From NCBI GenBank assembly GCA_910588815.1, contig CAJUQY010000003.1, forward strand, positions 1-64,000: 64,000 nucleotides of DNA. The letters are read 5' to 3'. This document shows, piece after piece, positions 35,112 to 43,699 of the stretch (position 1 is the stretch's first letter; each line of letters opens with the position of its first letter). A program made the position numbers and the translations under genes. The notes beneath the pieces are model-generated. The model was given only the letters and a program-made list of their open reading frames with translations. It did no database searches and was not told the origin of the DNA. The stretch comes from an uncultured Lachnospiraceae bacterium. Lineage in GTDB: Bacteria > Bacillota > Clostridia > Lachnospirales > Lachnospiraceae.

Positions 35112-36815
35112 CTACCTCATCACAATTTCAAAACGTCTCTCCAACTCCTCCACGATCTGCCGCTCGGCCGCCGCTGCTTCTCCCCTATCCTTCTCCGATA
35201 CCGAAATATACGCCTTCAGCTTTGGTTCCGTGCCGGAGGGCCGGATCACCACCGATGAATTTCCTTCCAGCAAAAATTTCAGCACGTCCGATTTGGGCAG
35301 TCCGCCAAGACCAACGGCATAATCCAAGAGCTCCGTGACTTTCCTTCCTCCAAAATCAGAAATTCCTCCCCGAAAGGCTCCCATAATCTCCTGCATTTTT
35401 TCAAATCCAGAAGCCCCCTCAAACTCATAGGAGTGAAGTGTGTTCAGCCGAAATCCGTAGGTCTGGCAGAGCTCTTCCAACTTTTCAAGCAGGCCGATCC
35501 CCTGGGAGTCATAATAGGCGAACATCTCGCAGATCAGAAAGGCGCCGTCCACCGCGTCCTTATCTCTCACATAAGAACCGCTCAGGTATCCGTAGCTCTC
35601 TTCAAAGCCGAAAATATAGGAATCCTCATCTCCTTGCTTCTCTAATAGCCCGATCTGTTCTCCGATAAATTTAAATCCTGTCAGAACATTGATCGTCTTT
35701 ACGCCATAGTGGGAGGCGATCTGTTCCCCCATGTCGGTGGTAACGATCGTCTTCACCATAACCGGATTCTTTGGCATCGTCCCTTCCGCGGCGCGCCTGC
35801 TGCAGATATAGTCCAGAAGCAGGACCCCCGTCTCATTACCCGAGAGCAGGACGTACTCCCCCTCTGCGTTTTTCACGGCAATTCCCACCCGGTCGCAGTC
35901 CGGATCTGTTGCCAGCAGAAGGTCCGCCTGATTTTCCTTCGCATATTTCATGCCAAGGGCCATGGCCTCTTTGATTTCCGGATTCGGATAAGGACAGGTC
36001 GGGAAGTTCCCGTCCGGCTTTTCCTGCTCCTTCACCACGGTGATGTTGGTGTAGCCGCTCTCTCTCAGCGTGCGCAGAACCGGGTGAAGCCCTGTTCCAT
36101 TTAAAGGAGAATATACGATCGCTACATCTTTTCTGACCGTTTCACTTCCCAGCACGGATTGCTTTTTCACGGCCTCCACAAAGGCCGTGTAGACCTCTTC
36201 CCCGATATAAGACACCATCCCGGAGGCCAGCGCCGCGTCAAAATCTCTCTGTCTCACGTCGTCAAAGACATCTAATTTCTCAATTTCCTGCAGGATTTTG
36301 GCAGCCGCCTCTGTGGTAATCTGGCATCCGTCTGCCCCATAGACTTTGTAGCCATTGTATTTGGATGGGTTATGGGAAGCCGTCACCATGATTCCCGCCG
36401 CACAGGAGAGATAACGCACCGCAAAAGAAAGGCACGGCGTAGGCATAAGCTGCGGATACAAATAGACTTCAATTCCGTTTGCCGCAAACACGCCGGAAGC
36501 CACCCTGGCAAACAGGTCAGATTTGATGCGGGAATCATAGCTCACGGCAATTTTCCATTCGGAAGAAGGAAAGTGTTTTTTCACATAATCCGCCAGCCCC
36601 TGAGATGCTTTCCCGACGGTATAAATATTCATGCGGTTTGTCCCCGCTCCAATTACGCCCCGCAGTCCGCCAGTTCCAAAAGCCAGATCCCGATAGAAAG
36701 CGTCACAGATCTCTGCCTCGTTCCCTACCAGCTTTTGAAGCTCATCCCGCACGTCTGCGTCCCCGTTCGCCCGCTCTCTCCAAACCTGATACTTCTCCAA
36801 AATCCTGCCGTCCAT
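35112..36815 (-). CDS. phosphomannomutase/phosphoglucomutase
   Basis: This 567-residue member of the alpha-D-phosphohexomutase family has the phosphoserine loop TASHNPSKYNGYKVYG (near 142), the metal loop ATDPDCDRVG, the sugar loop GFEESYGY and the phosphate loop IRPSGTEPKLKAY. Its length fits PgcA-like enzymes that act on glucose and mannose. Between manA and glycosyltransferase genes it probably supplies mannose-1-phosphate to manC. ATG at 36815 is preferred, with AAGGAG 11 bases upstream; a TTG three codons earlier is possible. Confidence 0.93.
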   Translation of the reverse strand: MDGRILEKYQVWRERANGDADVRDELQKLVGNEAEICDAFYRDLAFGTGGLRGVIGAGTNRMNIYTVGKASQGLADYVKKHFPSSEWKIAVSYDSRIKSDLFARVASGVFAANGIEVYLYPQLMPTPCLSFAVRYLSCAAGIMVTASHNPSKYNGYKVYGADGCQITTEAAAKILQEIEKLDVFDDVRQRDFDAALASGMVSYIGEEVYTAFVEAVKKQSVLGSETVRKDVAIVYSPLNGTGLHPVLRTLRESGYTNITVVKEQEKPDGNFPTCPYPNPEIKEAMALGMKYAKENQADLLLATDPDCDRVGIAVKNAEGEYVLLSGNETGVLLLDYICSRRAAEGTMPKNPVMVKTIVTTDMGEQIASHYGVKTINVLTGFKFIGEQIGLLEKQGDEDSYIFGFEESYGYLSGSYVRDKDAVDGAFLICEMFAYYDSQGIGLLEKLEELCQTYGFRLNTLHSYEFEGASGFEKMQEIMGAFRGGISDFGGRKVTELLDYAVGLGGLPKSDVLKFLLEGNSSVVIRPSGTEPKLKAYISVSEKDRGEAAAAERQIVEELERRFEIVMR

Positions 36816-36846
36816 AAAATCCAATTCTCCTTTTTATCTCCAGTTT

Positions 36847-37854
36847 TTATCCGCGCACGTCCAAAAGCTGGGCCTTTCCATGGATTCTCACCTTTGCAGA
36901 ATCTGCCGGAAAGAAGACACAATCTCCTTTAAAAAAATTAAACATTTCTCCGTCCCCGCCGATCACAGAACCGCACCCGCTCATGCACAGCAGCACCCGG
37001 AAAGAGCTGCTGTCCGACTGATACTCCACCAGCTCTCTGCACCGTTCTGTATTGACAAGCAGACGATGTACTTCAAAATATTGGCAACGGCAGAGCAGCT
37101 CTGACGCACATCCCCGCCGGTATTTGAGAACCCGAAGCGGCTGTCTGGGCTCTTTGCTCGTCTTTAAATTCGCAACCTCCAGGGCCTTGTCAATATGAAG
37201 CTCCCGTATCCTTCCCTCCCGGTCCGTTCTCCCATAATCATACAGACGATAGGTCAGATTGGAACTCTCCTGCACCTCGGCAACCAGCACGCCCGCACCT
37301 ATGGCATGGACGGTGCCCGCCTCAATATAAAACACGTCGTCCTTTCTGACCGGAACCCGTCTGAGATACCGCTCTATGGTTCCTGTCAGGACCGCGTCTT
37401 TCAAAAGTTCTTTTTTCACATCGCGCCGGAAGCCATATACCAGCTCCGCCCCGGGCTCCGCATCAAGCACATACCACATCTCCGTCTTGCCATGCTGGCC
37501 GTTTTCATTGGCCATCGCGTATGCGTCATCCGGATGCACCTGAATGGAAAGATTCTTTTTCGCGTCGATCAGTTTGATGAGAATCGGAAGCTCTCCCCTG
37601 GTTTCCGGATGAGTCCCCAAAAACTCCGGATGCAGATGAAGCACCTGCCTGAGGGACTGCCCCTCGTACTTCCCGCTCCCCACATAGCTTGGCCCATCTG
37701 GGTGAGTGGAGCACTCCCAGGTCTCCGCCAGGGGCTCCATCTGAATGCCCTTTGAAAATTCATCATTCAGGCGGCATCCCCCCCAGAGATAATCCTTACC
37801 GGCTGGCAGCAACAAAAATGGATTATGTCCCGATCGGATACTTTTGTTTGTCAT
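36847..37854 (-). CDS. manA: mannose-6-phosphate isomerase, class I
   Basis: This 335-residue cupin enzyme links fructose-6-phosphate to mannose-6-phosphate. The zinc site is seen in LSIQVHPDDAYA with the downstream ETWYVLD-like TEMWYVLDAEP and AGTVHAIGAG. The N-terminal GHNPFLLLPAGKDYLWGG is typical of the short Firmicute ManA. ATG at 37854 lies 32 bases inside the end of the manC gene, with GGGGAGA nine bases upstream, so the two are translated together. It feeds the GDP-mannose route. Confidence 0.94.
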   Translation of the reverse strand: MTNKSIRSGHNPFLLLPAGKDYLWGGCRLNDEFSKGIQMEPLAETWECSTHPDGPSYVGSGKYEGQSLRQVLHLHPEFLGTHPETRGELPILIKLIDAKKNLSIQVHPDDAYAMANENGQHGKTEMWYVLDAEPGAELVYGFRRDVKKELLKDAVLTGTIERYLRRVPVRKDDVFYIEAGTVHAIGAGVLVAEVQESSNLTYRLYDYGRTDREGRIRELHIDKALEVANLKTSKEPRQPLRVLKYRRGCASELLCRCQYFEVHRLLVNTERCRELVEYQSDSSSFRVLLCMSGCGSVIGGDGEMFNFFKGDCVFFPADSAKVRIHGKAQLLDVRG

Positions 37855-39139
37855 AAACGGAAATCTCCCCGCCAAGCTGGACCTCAATTAGCTTGAGCTC
37901 CGTGTCTGCAAAAACAATATGTCTACAGCCGGCCTGCATGGTGATCACATCCCCTGTGGAAATCTCCTGTTCCATGCCGTCCACGATGGTACGTCCCTTT
38001 CCGGAAAGCACCACCCAGATCTCGTCTCTGTACTTATGGCTGTGATAATTCATACTATGGCCTGCGTTCAGGGTCACCTTAATGGTCAGGCTCCCCTTCT
38101 CCACATCAAGCACCTGATAGCTGCCCCAGGACTTCTCCGCAAACATGATCTGATTATCGAGCTCGTCCACAAAAGGTTTGATGTGGCTGGAACGAAGCTT
38201 ATCCGACACCAGAATCCCATCCGGACTGGCGGAAATCACCACATCCTTAAGTCCCATGGCCAGCACCGGCACGCTCATCTCGTTGATGATGTGAACATTT
38301 TTACAAGTCTCGTCCATAAGCGCATCCCCGACACAGGTTTCCGCCATGGCCTCCGTCAAGGTATTCCAAGTCCCCAGATCCTTCCACTGGCCGGCAAACC
38401 GCATCACCTGAATCTTCGTTTCCCGCTCCACCACCGCGTAATCGAAGGATATCTTCTTCAACGTATCATATTTTGCAAACAAATCATAATAATCCGTAAA
38501 ATCGATGAGCTGATGGGCCTTGTCCAGCACATAGTCCAACCGGTAGGCGAAAACACCGCCATTCCAGAGAGCCCCCTGGGCGATATATCCTTTTGCAGTC
38601 TCCTCGTCCGGCTTCTCCTTAAAAGTAGAAACTTTGCTGACGCTGCTCTTATCCTCCGGAATAATATAACCATATTTGGCACTGGGATAAGTCGGCTCAA
38701 TCCCCATCAAAACCAGATTGGCCTCCCCCTTTTCCGCCTGCTCCCCCAACGCCTTCAGCGCCTCAAAATAGTCGTCGTTCACATAAGGATCCACCGGGCA
38801 GACCACCACTGTCTCCTCCGGACTGACCTTCCGCACATCTGCAAGATAAGCCGTGGCCAGGGCAATGGCAGGAAACGTATCTCTGCGGCAGGGTTCCACA
38901 GAAATCCCCACATCCTCCCCCAGTTGATTGTGAATGGCGGAAACCTGCGTCTTGGATGTCGCAATGGTAACGGTAGCATCTGCATCTACTTTTTTGATCT
39001 GCTGATACACCCGCTGCAGCATGGACTCATAGGTTCCGTCTTCTTTCTTGAATATTTTAATAAACTGCTTGGAACGCACGTCGTTGGACAGAGGCCAGAG
39101 CCTTTTTCCAGATCCCCCGGACAGTAGTACGATATTCAT
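37823..39139 (-). CDS. manC: mannose-1-phosphate guanylyltransferase with C-terminal cupin
   Basis: This 438-residue enzyme makes GDP-mannose from GTP and mannose-1-phosphate. The nucleotide loop LSGGSGKRLWPLSN (6-19), the VCPVDPYV segment and FKEKPDEETA are those of the GDP-mannose pyrophosphorylase class. A C-terminal cupin (about 345-430, with NYHSHKYRDEIWVVLSG) matches the isomerase half of type II enzymes, but the linker is short and a separate manA gene follows, so isomerase activity may be minor. It lies 3 bp after gmd. Confidence 0.94.
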   Translation of the reverse strand: MNIVLLSGGSGKRLWPLSNDVRSKQFIKIFKKEDGTYESMLQRVYQQIKKVDADATVTIATSKTQVSAIHNQLGEDVGISVEPCRRDTFPAIALATAYLADVRKVSPEETVVVCPVDPYVNDDYFEALKALGEQAEKGEANLVLMGIEPTYPSAKYGYIIPEDKSSVSKVSTFKEKPDEETAKGYIAQGALWNGGVFAYRLDYVLDKAHQLIDFTDYYDLFAKYDTLKKISFDYAVVERETKIQVMRFAGQWKDLGTWNTLTEAMAETCVGDALMDETCKNVHIINEMSVPVLAMGLKDVVISASPDGILVSDKLRSSHIKPFVDELDNQIMFAEKSWGSYQVLDVEKGSLTIKVTLNAGHSMNYHSHKYRDEIWVVLSGKGRTIVDGMEQEISTGDVITMQAGCRHIVFADTELKLIEVQLGGEISVYDKQKYPIGT

Positions 39140-39142
39140 TCC

Positions 39143-40192
39143 CTATTCTCCCCTGTATTTTGCTGACTCTTTTTTCGCCAAAGCTCTGTCGTGTTCTGCC
39201 ATAATCTTTACAAGCTCTTCATAGCTGGTTTTTTGAGGATTCCACCCCAGCACCGTCTTCGCCTTTGTCGGATCTCCCCACAGGTTGTCCACGTCCGTCG
39301 GCCGAAACCAAGCAGGATTCACACAGACCAGCATCTTCCCGGTCTGGACATCATACCCTTTTTCGTCTAATCCGGATCCCTCCCAGCGAAGCGCAATTCC
39401 GTTCGCCGCAAATGCCTTCTCTGCAAAGTCTCGGACCGTGTGCTGCACACCGGTGGCAATGACAAAATCCTCCGGCTTATCCTGCTGCATGATCAGCCAC
39501 ATACACTCCACATAATCCTTCGCATAGCCCCAGTCCCGCAAAGAATCCAGATTTCCAAGCTCCAGATGATCCTGCAGTCCCTCAGCGATCCGTCCCGCCG
39601 CCAGAGTGATCTTTCTGGTGACGAAATTCTCACCCCGCCGCTCCGACTCATGATTAAATAAAATTCCGTTGACCGCAAACATACCATAGGCTTCCCGATA
39701 TTCTTTGGTAATCCAGAAGCCATACTGCTTTGCGACCGCATAGGGGCTGTAAGGATGGAACGGCGTCGTCTCGCTCTGAGGAACCTCCTCCACCCTTCCG
39801 TACAACTCGGAAGTGGAAGCCTGATAAATCCTGGTTGTCTCTTTCATCCCCAGGATACGGACCGCCTCCAGAATCCGCAGCACGCCCAGCGCATCCACGT
39901 CCCCCGAATACTCCGGCACGTCAAAGGACACCTGTACGTGGGACTGAGCCGCCAGATTATAGATTTCATCTGGTTTCACCAATCCGATAATCCGAACCAG
40001 AGAAGAAGAATCGGATAAATCTCCGTCATGCAGTGTAACCGCTTTCTTCTCAAGCAGGTGATCGATCCGGGACGTATTGGAGATGGACGCCCGGCGAACC
40101 ATGCCATGCACCTCATATCCCTTTTCCAACAAAAATTCCGCCAAATAAGAACCGTCCTGTCCGGTAATACCGGTAATTAGTGCTTTTTTCAT
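39143..40192 (-). CDS. gmd: GDP-mannose 4,6-dehydratase
   Basis: This 349-residue enzyme converts GDP-D-mannose to GDP-4-keto-6-deoxy-D-mannose. It has the NADP-binding GITGQDGSYLAEFLL (7-21), HGMVRRAS, NLAAQSHVQVSFDVPE, the catalytic ASTSELYG and YAVAKQYGFW, all diagnostic for Gmd. No fcl (fucose) or rmd (rhamnose) gene follows, while an aminotransferase and acetyltransferase do, so the product probably goes to perosamine. AGGAG lies before the ATG. Confidence 0.96.
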   Translation of the reverse strand: MKKALITGITGQDGSYLAEFLLEKGYEVHGMVRRASISNTSRIDHLLEKKAVTLHDGDLSDSSSLVRIIGLVKPDEIYNLAAQSHVQVSFDVPEYSGDVDALGVLRILEAVRILGMKETTRIYQASTSELYGRVEEVPQSETTPFHPYSPYAVAKQYGFWITKEYREAYGMFAVNGILFNHESERRGENFVTRKITLAAGRIAEGLQDHLELGNLDSLRDWGYAKDYVECMWLIMQQDKPEDFVIATGVQHTVRDFAEKAFAANGIALRWEGSGLDEKGYDVQTGKMLVCVNPAWFRPTDVDNLWGDPTKAKTVLGWNPQKTSYEELVKIMAEHDRALAKKESAKYRGE

Positions 40193-40282
40193 CTCTTTTC
40201 GCTCCTTATTGTTTTACCTGTTCTTTTTGATTCTTACTGCTTTCCGCCTCTGCCTTTTGTAGCTTTCCCCTGGGCCCTGATT

Positions 40283-41041
40283 CTATTCTGCACCGGAATA
40301 ATAGATCCGGTAATCTCCCACAACGTCAATCTCCCGGAAATGATACCGCTCTAAAACGCTGTCCAGCGCTTCATTCCACTCATAAGTAACCACAAAATTG
40401 TATCCCTGTTCAGAGGCCACCCGGAAAACAAAATTGAAATTGACCGTCCCGCTTTCCATCTTGTAATACATGCCCCACTGGTCTTCATTGGCATCCAGAA
40501 TATATCCCTCCACATTTCTTCCGTACATACTCTGGATTTTCCCTGAATACTGTCTGGCCTGACTGAGAAATGGCCTTGGCAGAATGCAGCGTGGGGAGTC
40601 CTCCATCTCCAACATGATGTCACAGACCGCTTTCACTTCTCTGTCAATTTTTTCCGGGTTCTGGATAAAGGTAAATCCGCCCCTCTTATAAATATTTTTT
40701 CCGTTAAAAGCCAGAAACACAACCATAATTGCCAAGACGAGGATTTTATCCAGGTTTTTCTTATTTGCCTTCACCAGCTTCGTGGCAGCATAGGCAATCA
40801 CCAGCGCGTCTGGGATCACCCAGAACATCCGCCAATATATAATCTGGTAAAACACCAGAAAATACAACAGCGGGTTCAAAACACAAAACACCAATAAAGC
40901 GATCGGATACAGAAACCGCTTTCTTTCTTTCTTCTCATAAACAAACAAATAGACATACGAAGCCATTGCCATTATCAAAAGGACATTATCACCATAATAC
41001 TGATGATACCAATACGTAATCTCTGTCATCGCCGCTTCCAT
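40283..41041 (-). CDS. membrane protein, C-terminal half of a possible split DUF6077-like protein
   Basis: About 252 residues with four membrane helices (to about 130), then a soluble domain (about 135-250) that ends FREIDVVGDYRIYYSG. GAGGAG lies six bases before the ATG at 41041 and only one base before an ATG at 41047. The family is not recognised with certainty. It lies 25 bases behind a membrane protein that ends abruptly, and the two frames overlap just around the junction, so one original gene of about 600 residues broken by a small indel is plausible. A GT-C-like glycan assembly role fits the context. Confidence 0.65.
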   Translation of the reverse strand: MEAAMTEITYWYHQYYGDNVLLIMAMASYVYLFVYEKKERKRFLYPIALLVFCVLNPLLYFLVFYQIIYWRMFWVIPDALVIAYAATKLVKANKKNLDKILVLAIMVVFLAFNGKNIYKRGGFTFIQNPEKIDREVKAVCDIMLEMEDSPRCILPRPFLSQARQYSGKIQSMYGRNVEGYILDANEDQWGMYYKMESGTVNFNFVFRVASEQGYNFVVTYEWNEALDSVLERYHFREIDVVGDYRIYYSGAE

Positions 41042-41069
41042 CGCCATCTCCTCTGTATATCTACGTTTT

Positions 41070-42101
41070 TTACAACTTTATCAAATAATAGATTAGATAA
41101 TAAATTACATTGGGAATAATCATCAGCCAAAAGCACAGAGTAATCCTCCAATTTCGTTTGAACACACCGTAAATCAGTCCGAAACATCCCAGCAAAAGCG
41201 CTCCGATAACCACACCCATTCCAGACATCAGGCAGCAGGAAAGATCCAGCAATGCCAGACAGATATAATCACTCCTTCTGCCCCTTTGATAAATCCACAT
41301 GGAAACCAGGAACATCGCAGGAATTCCAAGTCCCGCGACCACTGCCTTTCCCTGCCATAAACGAACCATAGTAAACGTCTCTGCATTATAGAAAGAGGAG
41401 TATCCATATATATGCAGAAACATCAAAAAAATCATAAACACACAACGGTGCACCAGATCCTTGCCGAAAAATTCTTCGGAGAACATCCACCACACACCAA
41501 ATACCGCAGTTAAAATAGAAAGCGGTAAAAACAAGTGGGCAATGACCGTCGGGGAAAATCCTGTCAACTTCCCACAATAGGCAAGATACACCGCCCAGGG
41601 AGCCGTGACATCCTTAGTCAATTCTCCCAGCCAGGTAGATATTTGATTCCCTGTATTCGGATCTGTCAAAAACAGCCGATTGGTTCGTACAATGTCCACT
41701 GCGTTTACAACAAACCTAGAATCATCTGCATCCGTATGCTGTCCTAAGAGCACAGCAGTGAAAAAACCAAGGATCAATACTCCCGTTATCAAAATGGCAG
41801 TTTTGTCTCCCCTTCTTTTCTCTCCTACAAAGAGCTGAGGAAAATTCCTTTTATAAATACCGTATCCACATAATATCAGGAGCCATATGGACCATATCAC
41901 GATCACCGCCCAGAAAGAAGCTTTTACCAGCACAAGCGGTACCGTAACTAACTGACAAAACGCCCAAATCGCCACCAGACCGAACAAGTAAAGCTTCGGT
42001 ATTGTCTTTTTGATCCTTAAAAATTCGCAAAACCCGTTCCCGGCCAGATAAGGCACGATCCAAAGCACCAGCACCGTTAAAAAAACATTGATCACAAACA
42101 T
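41070..42101 (-). CDS. multi-pass membrane protein (DUF6077-like, possible GT-C), N-terminal half
   Basis: A 343-residue protein with about nine membrane helices. An outer loop between helices four and five holds GQHTDADDSRFVVNAVDIV, an acidic motif like those in GT-C glycosyltransferases that use lipid-linked donors. It stops right after a helix, at YYLIKL, without the soluble C-terminal domain that the next gene offers. It follows the WbaP-like gene by 18 bp in the same operon. Function unknown; polymer assembly or side-chain addition is inferred from place and fold. Confidence 0.68.
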   Translation of the reverse strand: MFVINVFLTVLVLWIVPYLAGNGFCEFLRIKKTIPKLYLFGLVAIWAFCQLVTVPLVLVKASFWAVIVIWSIWLLILCGYGIYKRNFPQLFVGEKRRGDKTAILITGVLILGFFTAVLLGQHTDADDSRFVVNAVDIVRTNRLFLTDPNTGNQISTWLGELTKDVTAPWAVYLAYCGKLTGFSPTVIAHLFLPLSILTAVFGVWWMFSEEFFGKDLVHRCVFMIFLMFLHIYGYSSFYNAETFTMVRLWQGKAVVAGLGIPAMFLVSMWIYQRGRRSDYICLALLDLSCCLMSGMGVVIGALLLGCFGLIYGVFKRNWRITLCFWLMIIPNVIYYLIYYLIKL

Positions 42102-42119
42102 ATATAATCCCCTGGATTG

Positions 42120-43547
42120 TCATTTGGCTCCGCTTCTCCGAAACACAAACACAATCGTCTTCAATATTATTTTGATATCCAGTGATATTGACCAGTTATC
42201 AATATATTCCAGATCCATCCTCACTACTTCGTCGAAATCCTTGATATCACTGCGTCCGCTGATCTGCCATAGACCTGTGATACCCGGGCGGAAGCTGATT
42301 CTTCGCTTCTGCTGTGAATTATACTGCTCATACTCATCTACCGTAGGCGGCCTTGTCCCAACCAGGCTCATATCTCCTTTCAGCACATTCCAAAACTGGG
42401 GAAGCTCGTCAATGCTTGTCTTACGGATAAAAGAACCTACCTTTGTGATCCGGGGATCATTTTCGATCTTAAACATCGGCCCCTTCACCTCGTTCTGATC
42501 CTGCAAGTCCTTCTTCCGCTCCTCCGCATCCATATACATGGAGCGAAATTTATAGAATTTAAAAATCCGGCCGTTCACACCAACCCGGTCCTGACAAAAA
42601 ATCAATGGCCCCTTCGATTCTAAAAGAAGAAACGGCGCAAGAAAAATTCCGATGATGACAGTGATGACAAGTCCGGCCAAAGCGCCGATGATATCGATCA
42701 GCCGCTTCAAAAACACCATTCGATAATCAAATAATCTGCTGGAAAAAGCCACCACATGATACTGCTCCACATTGTAGATTTGCTTTATGCCATGCTGATC
42801 CAAATTGAACAGATCCAGACTCAGGCTGACCACAATGCCCATCTTTTCCAGTTCTAAAATCATATTCTTCAAATAGGATTCCCGCTTCTGTATCTCGTTC
42901 ACGTGAATAAACACTTCATCTACCACATTTTGCGTCGCAAACTCCAGATAGCTCTCTCCTTTATTTGATATGAAAGGGATCTCAGACTTCAGCTCTTCCG
43001 GCAACTCCGTCTCATCGAGGAGCATTACGCCCACAATCTGCCATCGAACCTCCTTAGAGTGGCTAAAGCGGAATACTACTTGTGTCAGTCTGTCGGTCGT
43101 CGTCACAATCAAAAGGTTCCGTTTCCGTCTGATATTGAGATGAAACAGCCGTTCCCAATTCCGAATGAAGATATGGGACATCCACACAAAGCAAGTGTTT
43201 AACACAAAGAAATATCCCATCACCAGCCGGGACAGAAACATATCATTCTTTATGGTAAACCCCAGGAATATGGCCGTCGCAATCAGGATCATATTATATT
43301 TCACACTTAATACAGCTTCCTGATATCGGTCCCTTCTGTAAAATCCGTCACAGACCCTTAAAATATAAAATGCTGCCACATGAATCACTGCGATCACGCT
43401 GAAGAGAACCTCAAAATCCACTTGTGACGCATATTCCGCAGTGCTTCCATACCGCAGCAACCCCGCAACCCAAAGGCTGCAAAATGTCACTGCCATATCA
43501 ATTAGGCAGACAATAATCTCCATAATTTGATTTTTCTTACGGTACAT
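42120..43547 (-). CDS. WbaP-like undecaprenyl-phosphate sugar phosphotransferase
   Basis: This 475-residue polyprenyl glycosylphosphotransferase has four N-terminal helices (to about 125), a Rossmann-like middle domain and a C-terminal catalytic domain anchored by a helix near 280-305. Catalytic blocks are FKFYKFRSMYMDAEERKKDL, DPRITKVGSFIRKTSIDELPQFWNVLKGDMSLVG (seen in parts) and RPGITGLWQISGRS. It puts the first sugar-1-phosphate, often galactose, glucose or an amino sugar, on the lipid carrier and so starts glycan synthesis. It is the first gene after a strong promoter and opens the operon running to 23 kb. Confidence 0.94.
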   Translation of the reverse strand: MYRKKNQIMEIIVCLIDMAVTFCSLWVAGLLRYGSTAEYASQVDFEVLFSVIAVIHVAAFYILRVCDGFYRRDRYQEAVLSVKYNMILIATAIFLGFTIKNDMFLSRLVMGYFFVLNTCFVWMSHIFIRNWERLFHLNIRRKRNLLIVTTTDRLTQVVFRFSHSKEVRWQIVGVMLLDETELPEELKSEIPFISNKGESYLEFATQNVVDEVFIHVNEIQKRESYLKNMILELEKMGIVVSLSLDLFNLDQHGIKQIYNVEQYHVVAFSSRLFDYRMVFLKRLIDIIGALAGLVITVIIGIFLAPFLLLESKGPLIFCQDRVGVNGRIFKFYKFRSMYMDAEERKKDLQDQNEVKGPMFKIENDPRITKVGSFIRKTSIDELPQFWNVLKGDMSLVGTRPPTVDEYEQYNSQQKRRISFRPGITGLWQISGRSDIKDFDEVVRMDLEYIDNWSISLDIKIILKTIVFVFRRSGAK

Positions 43548-43603
43548 ACCCCACCCCGATTATGATTACTCTTTCCGCTACATCATAAACCGACATTTTT
43601 TCT

Positions 43604-43631
43604 ATTATACCACAAATGAAAACTTCCGCAA
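43604..43631 (-). promoter_or_regulatory. promoter of the WbaP-perosamine operon
   Basis: On the minus strand TTGCGG (43631-43626) and TATAAT (43609-43604) are 16 bp apart, and TGG before the -10 gives an extended -10. The start codon lies 57 bases downstream of the -10. The neighbouring 43632-43699 is AT-rich and holds no clear terminator. Confidence 0.82.
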
Positions 43632-43699
43632 CGAAAAAGCATAATTTTATTAATGTTTTTGTAATATTCGTTTGTTTCTTCCTGATCATTCCACTATTA

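Noticed and set aside
37919..39127. A 402-codon open frame on the plus strand opposite manC
   Set aside because: It is antisense to a well-supported manC gene with diagnostic motifs, has no ribosome site or family motif, and arises from codon bias.
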